From Saccharibacillus qingshengii (GTDB taxonomy: Bacteria; Bacillota; Bacilli; Paenibacillales; Paenibacillaceae), in contig NZ_JAAZWC010000005.1 of assembly GCF_013185195.1 (NCBI RefSeq), positions 124,001 through 188,000 on the forward strand: a stretch of 64,000 nucleotides of DNA, given 5' to 3'. Below the pieces are notes generated by a model that made no database searches, was not told the origin of the DNA, and saw only the letters and a program-made list of their open reading frames with translations. The position numbers and the translations under genes are program-made. The number at the start of each line of letters is the position of its first letter. Position 1 is the stretch's first letter. Shown in pieces: positions 37,616-45,371 of this stretch.

Positions 37616-38395
37616 TTAGAACGTCCGATGGCGCGTAAACAACCAGGCTCCCGCAATAAATACGGCGCTCAAGATCAAGTTCAGTCCCATACCGGCAATC
37701 AGGGAATCGTTGAACAGCAGAGCCAGGAAGAAATCCGCCACATGTACGCGAAGCGAAGCGATCGAGGTTCCGATCGGAATCGCCGCGATCAGAACCGCCC
37801 ACAGGATCCAGGTGATCGGAGATTTCATCCGGGAGAACAGCAGATTGAACAGCGTCAGGACGAAGAAATAGAAAGCGGCCTGATACAGGAAAATCCCGAC
37901 GGTCCCAAGGCGATCCCAACCGAAAATTTCAATCAGGTTAAACGTCTGGCTGTGCTCGCGGATAATATTCTGTTCGAACGGCCACCAGAGACTGTTGCAC
38001 AAAGCCAGTACCAGAGCCGCACCGGCATAGATCAGCAGCAGGCCGACAAAATACCGTCTGCGCGAGTCGCCGAAGTTCATCATCGTCCGGAATGTTTGCA
38101 GCGGCAGGACGATCGCGAGCACCGGCAGCAGCAGCAGCAGCATATTGGCCGAAGAGACATTGACGTTCTCCATCTCCGACGGGACTTCGATCTGCAGCGA
38201 ATCGTCTCCCGTCAGGTCGCGCAGCTCGCCGACCGCAGCCGCCACGTCCTGCGCGTCACGCTGCGGATCGCCCTGCAGCGCCGCATTGACCGTATAGTTG
38301 GCAATCGTCGACACGACAATGGCACCGATCACAAGCAGGATGGCCAGTCTCATTCGAAGCATGGATACCCGCAGTTGGACTCCCATTTTATTCAT
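37616..38395 (-). CDS. ABC transporter permease (Ytr-type)
   Basis: A 259-residue membrane protein with about six helices (residues about 12-32, 85-105, 125-150, 175-195, 200-222, 232-252) and one loop of about 50 residues after the first helix. No conserved motif beyond the ABC-2-like topology. It overlaps the ATPase stop by 8 bases and is the last gene of the GntR-ATPase-permease operon. Such operons in Bacillus (ytrABCDEF) respond to cell-wall antibiotics; the substrate here is unknown. Confidence 0.82.
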   Translation of the reverse strand: MNKMGVQLRVSMLRMRLAILLVIGAIVVSTIANYTVNAALQGDPQRDAQDVAAAVGELRDLTGDDSLQIEVPSEMENVNVSSANMLLLLLPVLAIVLPLQTFRTMMNFGDSRRRYFVGLLLIYAGAALVLALCNSLWWPFEQNIIREHSQTFNLIEIFGWDRLGTVGIFLYQAAFYFFVLTLFNLLFSRMKSPITWILWAVLIAAIPIGTSIASLRVHVADFFLALLFNDSLIAGMGLNLILSAVFIAGAWLFTRHRTF

Positions 38396-39266
38396 CCGCT
38401 TGTCCCTCCTCGATCAAATAAGCAAAAAATTTCTGCAGCGGCACGCCTTCGATCGTCAGTCCTCGGCTCTGCGCTTCTCTTCGTTTGTCGTCCGGCAAAT
38501 CGCCGTATACGATAGCGACGCCCACATTCCCGTAACGTTCGCCGTGAATGACGCGTCTGCCCGCCGTAAAAGCGTCGAGCGCAGCGGTGCTGCCGCTGAC
38601 CGTATGCGCGCGTTCCCGGATATGCTCGACTTCTTCCCGCATCAGAATGCCGCCATTTTCCATAATGAACACCTGCTCCACCACGGTTGCGATCTCGTCG
38701 ATCAGATGCGTGGAGAGCAGGATGGTACGCGGATGTTCCGCATAATCTTCAAGCAGCGTACGGTAGAATTTTTCGCGCATCAGCACATCCAATCCCAGGA
38801 CAGGTTCGTCGAAGATCGTAAGCGGCGCCCGGCTCGCAAGACCGATGATATTGCCGACCATCGACTCCATGCCGCGCGACAGCTGACGCATTTTTTTGCT
38901 CGGATTCAGCTTGAACGTTCCCAGAAGCGTCGAAGCCAGTTCGGAATCCCAATCCGGATGAAAAACAGACGCCATCTGCAGCACATCGCGGATACGCGCT
39001 CCGCTGGGGTAAAAGTTTTTCTCGCGGATATAGCAGACTTGGGTCGGCACTTCTCCTTGGCGGAGCGGACGTCCATGCACGACCACCTCGCCGCCGTCCG
39101 GAAACATCCCGCCCGTGATCACATTCAACAGTGTCGTCTTGCCCGCGCCGTTGCGTCCAAGCAGTCCATAGATGGTGTGCTCGGCAAGTTCCAGACTCAG
39201 GCTGTCGACCGCTTCCGTGCGTCCGTACGATTTGCTCAAATGCTTGACCTGCAGTACCGAGTTCAT
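38388..39266 (-). CDS. ABC transporter ATP-binding protein
   Basis: A 292-residue ATPase: Walker A LLGRNGAGKTTLLN, Q-loop before a short helical domain, a divergent signature (LSRGMESMV), Walker B LTIFDEPVLGLD, and H-loop LLSTHLI. The signature lacks the usual SGGQ, as is common in ABC-2/YtrB-like ATPases. Its ATG overlaps the GntR stop (ATGA), so it is translationally coupled to the regulator. Confidence 0.92.
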   Translation of the reverse strand: MNSVLQVKHLSKSYGRTEAVDSLSLELAEHTIYGLLGRNGAGKTTLLNVITGGMFPDGGEVVVHGRPLRQGEVPTQVCYIREKNFYPSGARIRDVLQMASVFHPDWDSELASTLLGTFKLNPSKKMRQLSRGMESMVGNIIGLASRAPLTIFDEPVLGLDVLMREKFYRTLLEDYAEHPRTILLSTHLIDEIATVVEQVFIMENGGILMREEVEHIRERAHTVSGSTAALDAFTAGRRVIHGERYGNVGVAIVYGDLPDDKRREAQSRGLTIEGVPLQKFFAYLIEEGQADE

Positions 39267-39640
39267 GTGCGCTGTCCCCTTTTCTCCCGTTTGATCATGT
39301 CGATCACATCTTCCATGCTCATGCCCAGCTTCTCCGCTTCCTCCAACAATTTGACGACCAAATCGCTGTAAAACCGTTCCCGGCGTTTGCCCATGATCTT
39401 CTCCTTCGCTCCGGCGGACACGTACATGCCAAGCCCTCGCTTTTTGTAGATAATGCCTTCATTCACCAGCAGGCCGAATCCTTTGACGACCGTAGCGGGA
39501 TTGATCTGGAACATGCGCGAAAATTGCGTGGTCGAGATAATCTGGTCTTCCTCCGCATAGGTGTCGTTGAGAATGTCGTCTTCGATTCGATCTGCAATCT
39601 GTTGAAAAATAGGCCGGTTTTCGTCGAATGGAATCGGCAT
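39263..39640 (-). CDS. GntR family regulator (YtrA-like)
   Basis: A 125-residue one-domain GntR protein. Winged helix in residues about 8-75 (IFQQIADRIEDDILNDTY, TTQFSRMFQINPATVVKGFGLL, YKKRGLGMYV), followed by a short helical dimerisation tail (about 80-120). This is the YtrA subfamily, which controls the ABC genes that follow. I chose ATG 39640, preceded by GGAAAGGTGG, over a GTG inside that SD. A palindromic operator lies just downstream of the promoter. Confidence 0.92.
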   Translation of the reverse strand: MPIPFDENRPIFQQIADRIEDDILNDTYAEEDQIISTTQFSRMFQINPATVVKGFGLLVNEGIIYKKRGLGMYVSAGAKEKIMGKRRERFYSDLVVKLLEEAEKLGMSMEDVIDMIKREKRGQRT

Positions 39641-39660
39641 CGCGACCACCTTTCCGGTTT

Positions 39661-39705
39661 GTTAGTCATGTAACTAACCATAAAGGCAGCGCGCCACTTT
39701 GTCAA
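39661..39705 (-). promoter_or_regulatory. promoter and palindromic GntR operator
   Basis: On the minus strand TTGACA (39700-39705), 17 bases, TATGGT (39677-39682). Immediately after the -10 lies the 18-bp palindrome GTTAGTTACATGACTAAC (39661-39678), well placed for autorepression by the YtrA-like protein. Confidence 0.75.
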
Positions 39706-39753
39706 CGGTCTTTTTGAAAGTTTATTACGAGCGTCCCCTGATGGCAGAACGAC

Positions 39754-39780
39754 AAAAAACCGTCTTCGAAAAGACGGTTT
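39754..39780 (-). terminator. terminator of the slipin gene
   Basis: AAACCGTCTT / AAGACGGTTT stem followed on the minus strand by T6, 27 bp past the slipin stop. Confidence 0.85.
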
Positions 39781-39806
39781 GATGCTCATTTGCGCAGAGA
39801 ATTCGG

Positions 39807-41129
39807 TTACTCCCGGCCGATCTCCCTGCGTTCTTCCCCCTGCCGCAGTCCCAGCAGGCCGTTCATCTGCTCGAGCAGGCTGCTGCCTCCGCTGAGCGAG
39901 ATCGTGCCGATCTTTTCGCAGATTTTCTCCACGAATTCCAGTTCCTTGAGCCGGTACAGCGTCGCGTTCTCGTCCATCAGCTTGGCCGTGTTCAGCAGGC
40001 TGCGGGTCGATGCCGTTTCTTCACGCCGGGTAATCATATTGGCCTGCGCTTTTTTCTCGGCCAGCAGGACCGTATTGAGGATAGCGCGGATCTCGCCCGG
40101 CAGAATGACGTCTTTGAGTCCGGCCGCGAGGAATTCCACGCCGTAGTCCGCGCCGCTTGCCTGCAGTCGGCCCAATACGAAGTCGCCGATCTCCTGTTTC
40201 ATGCGCAGCAGATCATCCAGCTTGAGCGTGCCGACGTATTCGCGCAGCAGCAGCTGCAGCTGGACGTACACCTGGTCTTCGAAGTTCTTGATCTCCGCCG
40301 CCCGCAGCGGATCGACGATCCGGTACTGGCAGACGAAGTTCAGGCGCAGCGAGACTTTGTCTTCCGTCAGAATCTCCTGACCGGTCATATCGAGCTGCTG
40401 ACGGCGCAGATCGAACTTCTTGACCGTCACGGCCGCGGAACCGTTCCAGAAAAAGCTCCGCCCCGGAGACAGCTGCCGCTGAAACCGGTTATCGAAGTAC
40501 AGCAGGCCGGTCTCGTGGCTCGCCACTTCGACCGTCTGCACATAGTTCGGCCCGATCTTTTCCAGGATTGCGCGTCCGATCTCCGGCCCGATCTCCGGAG
40601 TCTGAAGGTCGACGCGAATAAAGGTATGCTCGCGCGATTCGTTCCAGTAAGCGTAACGTCCGGTCGACAGCAGGTTTTTGAACCGTCCGTTCTCCAGATG
40701 CAGCGCATATTCGCCGTCGCCGACTTCCACCGTGCTGAGCTGCTTCATCAGCTCGGCATCTCCCGCATACAAGCGCACGTCCATGTCGGGAATGCCATTT
40801 GCGGTAAGCCAGCCGGGCACCCAACTGTCCATAGGATGATGTTCGAACGGCTCGGCCAGGCTTTTGAAAACCACTTTCCGGGCGCGGTCCGTCCAGCTCC
40901 AAAAGCGGTGGCGGCCCGGCATCAGCAGACGGACGTAGCGGGTATGTTCAAACAGCAGCGCGCGCTGGCCGTCTTGGACTTCGACGGTGCGCAGACCCTG
41001 ACCGAGTTCAAGCACGCCGGGCACGAAGACCGATTCTTTTTTCGCTTCTCCCGGACGAACGTTCGGACCGGGCATCCCCGGAATTTTGCGGCCGTGCGGT
41101 ACGTTTATGTTCGAATGATTTGAATTCAT
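39807..41129 (-). CDS. slipin family SPFH/band 7 protein
   Basis: A 440-residue soluble-looking protein. Residues about 25-230 contain repeated beta modules (VEVQDGQRALLFEHTRYVRL, VEVGDGEYALHLENGRFKNL, VASHETGLLYFDNRFQRQL). Residues about 235-400 form the SPFH/band 7 core with DLRRQQLDMTGQEILTEDKV, VSLRLNFVCQYRIVDP and a helical ILNTVLLAEKKAQANMITRREETASTRS segment. No N-terminal membrane helix is seen, unlike classical stomatins. AAGGAGG precedes the ATG at 41129. Upstream on the same strand lie structured RNAs including a permuted tRNA-like element. In other bacteria slipins of this kind are found, as I recall, with RNA-repair genes (RtcB, Ro/TROVE). None of these is in this window. Confidence 0.85.
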   Translation of the reverse strand: MNSNHSNINVPHGRKIPGMPGPNVRPGEAKKESVFVPGVLELGQGLRTVEVQDGQRALLFEHTRYVRLLMPGRHRFWSWTDRARKVVFKSLAEPFEHHPMDSWVPGWLTANGIPDMDVRLYAGDAELMKQLSTVEVGDGEYALHLENGRFKNLLSTGRYAYWNESREHTFIRVDLQTPEIGPEIGRAILEKIGPNYVQTVEVASHETGLLYFDNRFQRQLSPGRSFFWNGSAAVTVKKFDLRRQQLDMTGQEILTEDKVSLRLNFVCQYRIVDPLRAAEIKNFEDQVYVQLQLLLREYVGTLKLDDLLRMKQEIGDFVLGRLQASGADYGVEFLAAGLKDVILPGEIRAILNTVLLAEKKAQANMITRREETASTRSLLNTAKLMDENATLYRLKELEFVEKICEKIGTISLSGGSSLLEQMNGLLGLRQGEERREIGRE

Positions 41130-41392
41130 AGATGGTTCCTCCTTGGAATCTTTGCGGCGGAAGTTCGCACGCCCGTATGCGCGGAGCCCGGCTTGAGTCG
41201 GCTTCGGCTGCGCGCGGCAAGCGGGAGTCGAACGGCTGGGCAGCGCCGGTCCCGACTTCGGACCGACCCCTTCTCCGTCGTTCTTCGCTTGCTCGCCGCA
41301 GCTTCGGCCGGCGGAATCCGCCGGGGCTGCAAAGCGCGTTCGGGCGCCGGGCCCCAAGTAGGCGGTCCGCCGGAACTTCCTTCCCCAAAGAT

Positions 41393-41480
41393 CATGATTT
41401 GTTGTAGCTCCATTAGAAGTGGAGTGCTCTACCAAGAGCTTGCGCCTAAGCAAGTGGGGCGTCGAACCCCAATAATCACG
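41393..41480 (-). ncRNA. permuted tRNA-like RNA, YrlA (bacterial Y RNA)-like
   Basis: Read on the minus strand, four tRNA-type arms follow in permuted order. First a T arm, TGGGGTTCGACGCCCCA (5-bp stem, 7-base TTCGACG loop, 41455-41471). Joined to it without a gap is a capped acceptor-like hairpin, CTTGCTTAGGCGCAAG (41439-41454). Then come a D arm, GCTCTTGGTAGAGC with the GG of the D loop (41426-41439), and an A as at position 26. Last is an anticodon arm, CTCCACTTCTAATGGAG, whose loop CTTCTAA reads UCU (Arg) (41408-41424). The ends pair as CGTGATT (41474-41480) with AATCATG (41393-41399). No normal tRNA fits because the T arm precedes the D arm. Capped acceptor and paired ends are the design of YrlA Y RNAs. 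It lies about 265 nt upstream of slipin. Confidence 0.75.
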
Positions 41481-41489
41481 TACGATTAT

Positions 41490-41578
41490 GCGAACGCTTC
41501 TTCCGGCATACCGCAGCGCAGCGCGCCCGGCACCGCCGGACTTTATCGATGTCCTGGCCTTACGGGGAAGGCGTTCGC
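41490..41578 (-). ncRNA. second structured RNA hairpin upstream of the tRNA-like element
   Basis: On the minus strand GCGAACGC then CTTCC (41566-41578) pair with GGAAG, an AA bulge, and GCGTTCGC (41490-41504), closing a loop of about 60 nt that itself holds short hairpins (GGAC/GTCC, CCGGC/GCCGG). A long bulged stem with an internal loop is reminiscent of Y RNA stems, and bacteria often encode two Y RNAs side by side. The spacer to slipin (41130-41390) also contains strong GC-rich hairpins, for example GGCGG/CCGCC at about 41310, so the whole leader is structured. No start or stop of transcription can be fixed. Confidence 0.4.
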
Positions 41579-41792
41579 GAATCCCTGCTTGGGATCTGAA
41601 GTCATTGTCGCCTATTGGGCGAGCAAGGAACAGGGCGGAACTATGGCGACCGGAATCTCTTTCTTTTTCGTTTCCAAACGCCGCCACACTCCGTCAGTGG
41701 GAGCCTCACAACCAAAAACGTATGGCTTGATATCGCATAAAGGGCAGCTTTATAGTGGGAGAAGAAGCGTGATCGACGTTCGTAAACGAGAC

Positions 41793-42053
41793 AAAAAAGA
41801 GCGGCCTTTATAATAGGGCCGCTCAGATTGTCGAGAAAGTCTTATACGCTTTAGAAGCCTAACAGCTACAGGAGAAATTCGTTCCGGTCGCGTGTTGAAA
41901 TCGAGAAAAGGATTAAATTGTAGTGGGATTTTCTCGATTTCAAAGGCGAACACTATCGTTCCTGCACTGAATTTCTCCTTCCGCTTATCCGCTTCACCTT
42001 CAATCAGACTTTCTCGACACGTTGAGCGGCCCTTATAGGGCCACTCCCTTTTT
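41793..42053 (-). mobile_element. second copy of the inverted-repeat element between terminator-like hairpins
   Basis: The element proper spans 41830-42018 (189 bp) with the same perfect 12-bp ends, GTCGAGAAAGTC and GACTTTCTCGAC, and the same interior blocks as 17457-17683 in reverse orientation. It lacks about 38 bp found in that copy. It too is flanked by a stem-loop on each side, here GAGCGGCC...GGGCCGCTC with an A-run (41793-41824) and GAGCGGCCC...GGGCCACTC with a T-run (42024-42053). The flanking stem differs from the one at 17.4 kb, but left and right match each other within the locus. Confidence 0.75.
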
Positions 42054-42061
42054 CTGACTGA

Positions 42062-43060
42062 TCACCAACGTTCCCTCCGCCCTTCCTTTCTCCACGCCAT
42101 ATAAGCCAATCCCGCCGCAATCCAGCAGAGCATGAACACAGCCGTATACGTGATCCCCATATACTGCAGAAAGCTCAGATCGGTCCAGAAAAGGGGGCCT
42201 TCTTTTCCATTGATATCTGCTCCCATCAGACTCCACAGGCCGCTGAATCGATAGGCAAGCAGCAGGGCGACCAGCAGAACCGCCGCAACCAGCGTTCCTG
42301 TCAACAGGGCGGCAGCCATTTTGATCCGAAACAAACCGGTAGTTCCCGCTCTCGACGCCGCCTGTACCTCACCCAGTCCGACCCGGCGGTCTCCGATATG
42401 AATATGCATCACGAGCAGCGAAGTCATCAGCATGGCGGTCAGCGCAAGCCGGCTTAACAGATTTGTGGAATTATAACTGTTCGTAAAATTCGGAGGCAGC
42501 ACCGATACCCAATCGCGGCTCTGGATGTCTGCTGCCCTTTTTTTCTCGGTTTCGTTAAGGCCAAACGTATTGACCGTTCTGTTTTCATAATATTCGATCC
42601 AACCCAGCGACGCTTGAAGTTCCGCGAACAGATCTTTTGCCGGACCCGCGTCGATGATGCGATTTAACGGAAGCGTCCCGCCGTTTGCCATCTGGGACCT
42701 TTTGACATAGCGGTCGTAACGGTCCAGATTGACCCGGGCAAAAGCGGGCGTCGAACGGATATATGCGTCTGCTTGCGCAATCTTCGGGACCAGCGACTGC
42801 TTGAATTGTTCCAACTCCGCCGCGTCGATTTGCAGTCCGTACTCCGCTTCCAACTGCACGGCGATAGCATTGTCCCAATCCTTGAATCTTTCCCCGGGAT
42901 ACAGAATCCGAAACGGATACAACCACAGTCCCCCCAGCAGCAGAACCAACACCGCAAGCCCTACCCTTTTCGGCATAAATAATCTCTTGAACTCCAGCCA
43001 GATCAATGGAATTCCCGATCCGCGATAGCTGTTCGACAAATGATTTTCAGCCGTTTTCAT
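42062..43060 (-). CDS. ABC transporter permease
   Basis: A 332-residue membrane protein: one helix at about 33-52, a large outer domain to about 205, then helices at about 210-232, 245-275 and 290-320. The arrangement fits an ABC-2 type permease (YxlG-like). It overlaps the ATPase stop by 14 bases. It lies last in the sigma-membrane protein-ATPase-permease group and next to the inverted-repeat element. Confidence 0.8.
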   Translation of the reverse strand: MKTAENHLSNSYRGSGIPLIWLEFKRLFMPKRVGLAVLVLLLGGLWLYPFRILYPGERFKDWDNAIAVQLEAEYGLQIDAAELEQFKQSLVPKIAQADAYIRSTPAFARVNLDRYDRYVKRSQMANGGTLPLNRIIDAGPAKDLFAELQASLGWIEYYENRTVNTFGLNETEKKRAADIQSRDWVSVLPPNFTNSYNSTNLLSRLALTAMLMTSLLVMHIHIGDRRVGLGEVQAASRAGTTGLFRIKMAAALLTGTLVAAVLLVALLLAYRFSGLWSLMGADINGKEGPLFWTDLSFLQYMGITYTAVFMLCWIAAGLAYMAWRKEGRRERW

Positions 43061-43973
43061 ATCGCGCTGCCTCCTTCTCCGACCGCCCCGGCGAATGTAC
43101 AGCCGTATCCCGGTATACGTACAGAAATACGTCTTCCAGCCCGGGCTTCATCGCCTGCCATTCCGGCATAGCCGATTGGGATTCCGCCGCAAAACGCATA
43201 TGCAGCCCTTCCCGCTCTCCGCGCTCTCCGCGTTCGGCCAGAATCGGATACTGCCTGCGGAACTTTTCCGCTTCTTCGTATCCGATCTGCGTCTCGTACA
43301 CCCGGCCTGCCAACAGCGAACAGACCGCCTCCGCCGTATCCTTGACAAACACCTGCCCGTCCTTCAGCATTACGATCTCATTTGCCGCCGACTCCACATC
43401 CGAGACGACATGCGTGGACAAAATGACGATCCGGTCCCGCCCGAGCTGTGTCAGCAGACTGCGGAATCTCGCGCGCTCTTTCGGATCGAGTCCGGCCGTC
43501 GGTTCATCCAGGATCAGCACGCGGGGATCGTTCAGCAGCGCCTGCGCAATGCCGACCCGCTGGATCATCCCGCCTGAGAAAGTCTTCATTTTCCGCCGCT
43601 TCACCTCGCCCAGCGCCAGCATATCCAGCAGCAGCTCGGAACGCTCCCGCGCGCTTTTGCGGTCCATGCCTTTGATTGCGGCCAGATACTGCATGTATTT
43701 CAGCGGCGTATCGTTGGGATAATAGCCGAACTTTTGCGGCAGATAGCCCAGCAGCTCCCGATATTTCTCATCCAATGCCGCAAGCGGCGTTCCTTCATAG
43801 GCAATCTCGCCCTGGGTAGGCGGCAGCAGCCCGGCCAGCATCTTTAGCAGAGTCGTTTTGCCGGCTCCGTTCGGCGCAAGCAGTCCGTAAACGCCATGGC
43901 CGAATTCCAGATCCAGCTTCTCCAGCGCTTGAAAATTCCCGTAACGCCTTCCGGCTCCTCGTACGGTCAGCAT
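43047..43973 (-). CDS. ABC transporter ATP-binding protein
   Basis: A 308-residue ATPase: Walker A LLAPNGAGKTTLLKML, Q-loop LGYLPQKFG, signature FSGGMIQRVGIAQAL, Walker B VLILDEPTAGLDPKERARF, H-loop ILSTHVVSDVE. A C-terminal extension of about 80 residues follows. I chose ATG 43973 with AAGGAG eight bases ahead. This is of the YxlF/bacitracin-exporter class and works with the overlapping permease gene. Confidence 0.92.
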   Translation of the reverse strand: MLTVRGAGRRYGNFQALEKLDLEFGHGVYGLLAPNGAGKTTLLKMLAGLLPPTQGEIAYEGTPLAALDEKYRELLGYLPQKFGYYPNDTPLKYMQYLAAIKGMDRKSARERSELLLDMLALGEVKRRKMKTFSGGMIQRVGIAQALLNDPRVLILDEPTAGLDPKERARFRSLLTQLGRDRIVILSTHVVSDVESAANEIVMLKDGQVFVKDTAEAVCSLLAGRVYETQIGYEEAEKFRRQYPILAERGERGEREGLHMRFAAESQSAMPEWQAMKPGLEDVFLYVYRDTAVHSPGRSEKEAARYENG

Positions 43974-44000
43974 TCTATCCACTCCTTTTTCCTGGGATTC

Positions 44001-44825
44001 TCAAAAAAGTTTGGGCCGAAAAGTCGGCAGTCGCCGCACCTGTCCGAAGTAGGCGGCGGCTCCGAGCAGGATCAGCGCGCCATACGCCAAGACCGGCATA
44101 TCGCTCAGCAGCGACAGATAGACGCCGGGCTTCGCTATCCACAACCCGGTATGGAGCAGGGGCCAGAGCGCAATCGGCACGTAACGTCCGAATCCCGTAC
44201 GTCCGCGCAGCAGACCGTACAGGAAAGCGGCCGCAAATAAAAACAGAGACGAAGCGGACAGCATCAGCCCACGCAGCAGGTCGATATTCCCATAAAAAGC
44301 GGCGATCCAGCAGACGAACGCGATATTCAGGATCAAGCAAACGCCTGCAAAAACGAGCATACGCAGCGAGGCGAGCTGATATACGTTATAGCGGCAGGCC
44401 ATCTCGACTTGGTACGTATCCCTGCGCTGCAGATCGGCGAAGAAGACGACCGATACGGCCAGATAGAGCAGCGGCGACACGATAAAAATAAAAGCGTAAA
44501 TCCCCTCCCTATTCGTATTCTCCATCGCAAACAGCGCCATGAAGATCAGAATGCCCAATCCCAGCAGCAGCACGAAAGCGATCTCCGTCAAGTCCCGGAA
44601 CAGATGGCGGAACCCGAGCTGACGATACATGCCCGCCACGTAAACGGGAAATGACGGAGGGGCCGGCAGCGCTTCATCGACGATCGAAGAGATCCGCATG
44701 CGCATCTCTTGTTCATCCGGGTAGTCGACGGTCAAGAGATCCACCGATCCGTCAAGGTTTGACGTATTTTCGCTAAATGTCCGCCGTGCGTCGCCCGCCC
44801 GCTTCGGTTTCTCCTGTTTGTTCAT
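44001..44825 (-). CDS. membrane protein of the sigma-ABC operon
   Basis: A 274-residue protein with a cytoplasmic N-terminus of about 75 residues and six predicted helices (about 82-105, 112-132, 150-175, 180-205, 215-235, 240-262). No known motif. Its ATG at 44825 (AAGGAGGAGC upstream) overlaps the end of the ECF sigma gene, so the two are coupled. By position it could be the anti-sigma factor or a second permease subunit. In B. subtilis sigY the next genes (yxlC-E) include the anti-sigma proteins. Confidence 0.7.
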   Translation of the reverse strand: MNKQEKPKRAGDARRTFSENTSNLDGSVDLLTVDYPDEQEMRMRISSIVDEALPAPPSFPVYVAGMYRQLGFRHLFRDLTEIAFVLLLGLGILIFMALFAMENTNREGIYAFIFIVSPLLYLAVSVVFFADLQRRDTYQVEMACRYNVYQLASLRMLVFAGVCLILNIAFVCWIAAFYGNIDLLRGLMLSASSLFLFAAAFLYGLLRGRTGFGRYVPIALWPLLHTGLWIAKPGVYLSLLSDMPVLAYGALILLGAAAYFGQVRRLPTFRPKLF

Positions 44826-45371
44826 GGCGCTCCTCCTTGAATTGGTGTTTGATCCGGCGGATCGATGCGTAATAATTCGTTTTGACCGTTGAATCCGGCA
44901 GTTCCAACAGCTGTGCGATTTCGGCAAAAGTCCGCTGCGCGAACAGTTTGAGCCGGATAATCTCCTGCGCGCGAATATCGAAAGTCCGAATCAATTCCAG
45001 CACCCGGCCCACTTCTTCCTGCCGCACAAGCTCCAGTGTAAAATCGCCCTCTTCCGCCAGATCAAAATCTTCCAACGGCCGGCTCAGCTTCGTATCGCGG
45101 TGGCTGCGGGATCGAAAATGGTCGATGACCCGGTTCGTCGCAATCCGGTACAACCAGGTGCGAAGCGACGAACGGCTGCCTTCGAACGAACCGATACTTC
45201 GCAGCATACTGACGAAAATATCCTGTGTCAGATCGAGCGCATTCTCCCGATGCATCAGCTGCCGGTAGACGAATGCGTAGATTCGCGGTAGTAATACGAC
45301 ACCAGTTGGTCGGCGGCCTCGCGGTCGCCGCTGCGCTGAATCCGTCTAATCCATTTCGCTTCGTTTGGCAT
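44773..45371 (-). pseudogene. ECF-type RNA polymerase sigma factor with a one-base frameshift
   Basis: The frame from ATG 45371 (AAAGGAGG upstream) reads MPNEAKWIRRIQRSGDREAA, continues to SYYYRE, then shifts at 45281-45283. Adding one A (GAATC to GAAATC) restores IYAFVYRQLMHRENALDLTQ, joining the main frame with region 2 (DIFVSMLRSIGSFEGSRSSL, TWLYRIATNRVIDHFR) and region 4 (FAEIAQLLELPDSTVKTNYY). The repaired gene would be 199 residues, normal for an ECF sigma. The clean single-base loss suggests either very recent inactivation or a sequence error. It heads an operon with a membrane protein and an ABC transporter, like sigY-yxlCDEFG. Confidence 0.85.

Noticed and set aside
41393-41480. Ordinary tRNA-Arg(UCU) gene
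   Set aside because: The T arm lies before the D arm and no 7-bp acceptor stem or CCA end can be formed in the normal order.
41130-41687. N-terminal extension of slipin by about 186 codons
   Set aside because: A strong SD precedes ATG 41129, the extension lacks protein-like composition, and it runs through the structured RNA region.
41641-41760. Sigma-54 promoter upstream of the tRNA-like RNA, as expected for RtcR control
   Set aside because: No TGGCAC-N5-TTGCA-like pair with correct spacing was found; a weak TATAAA at about 41751 is not convincing either.
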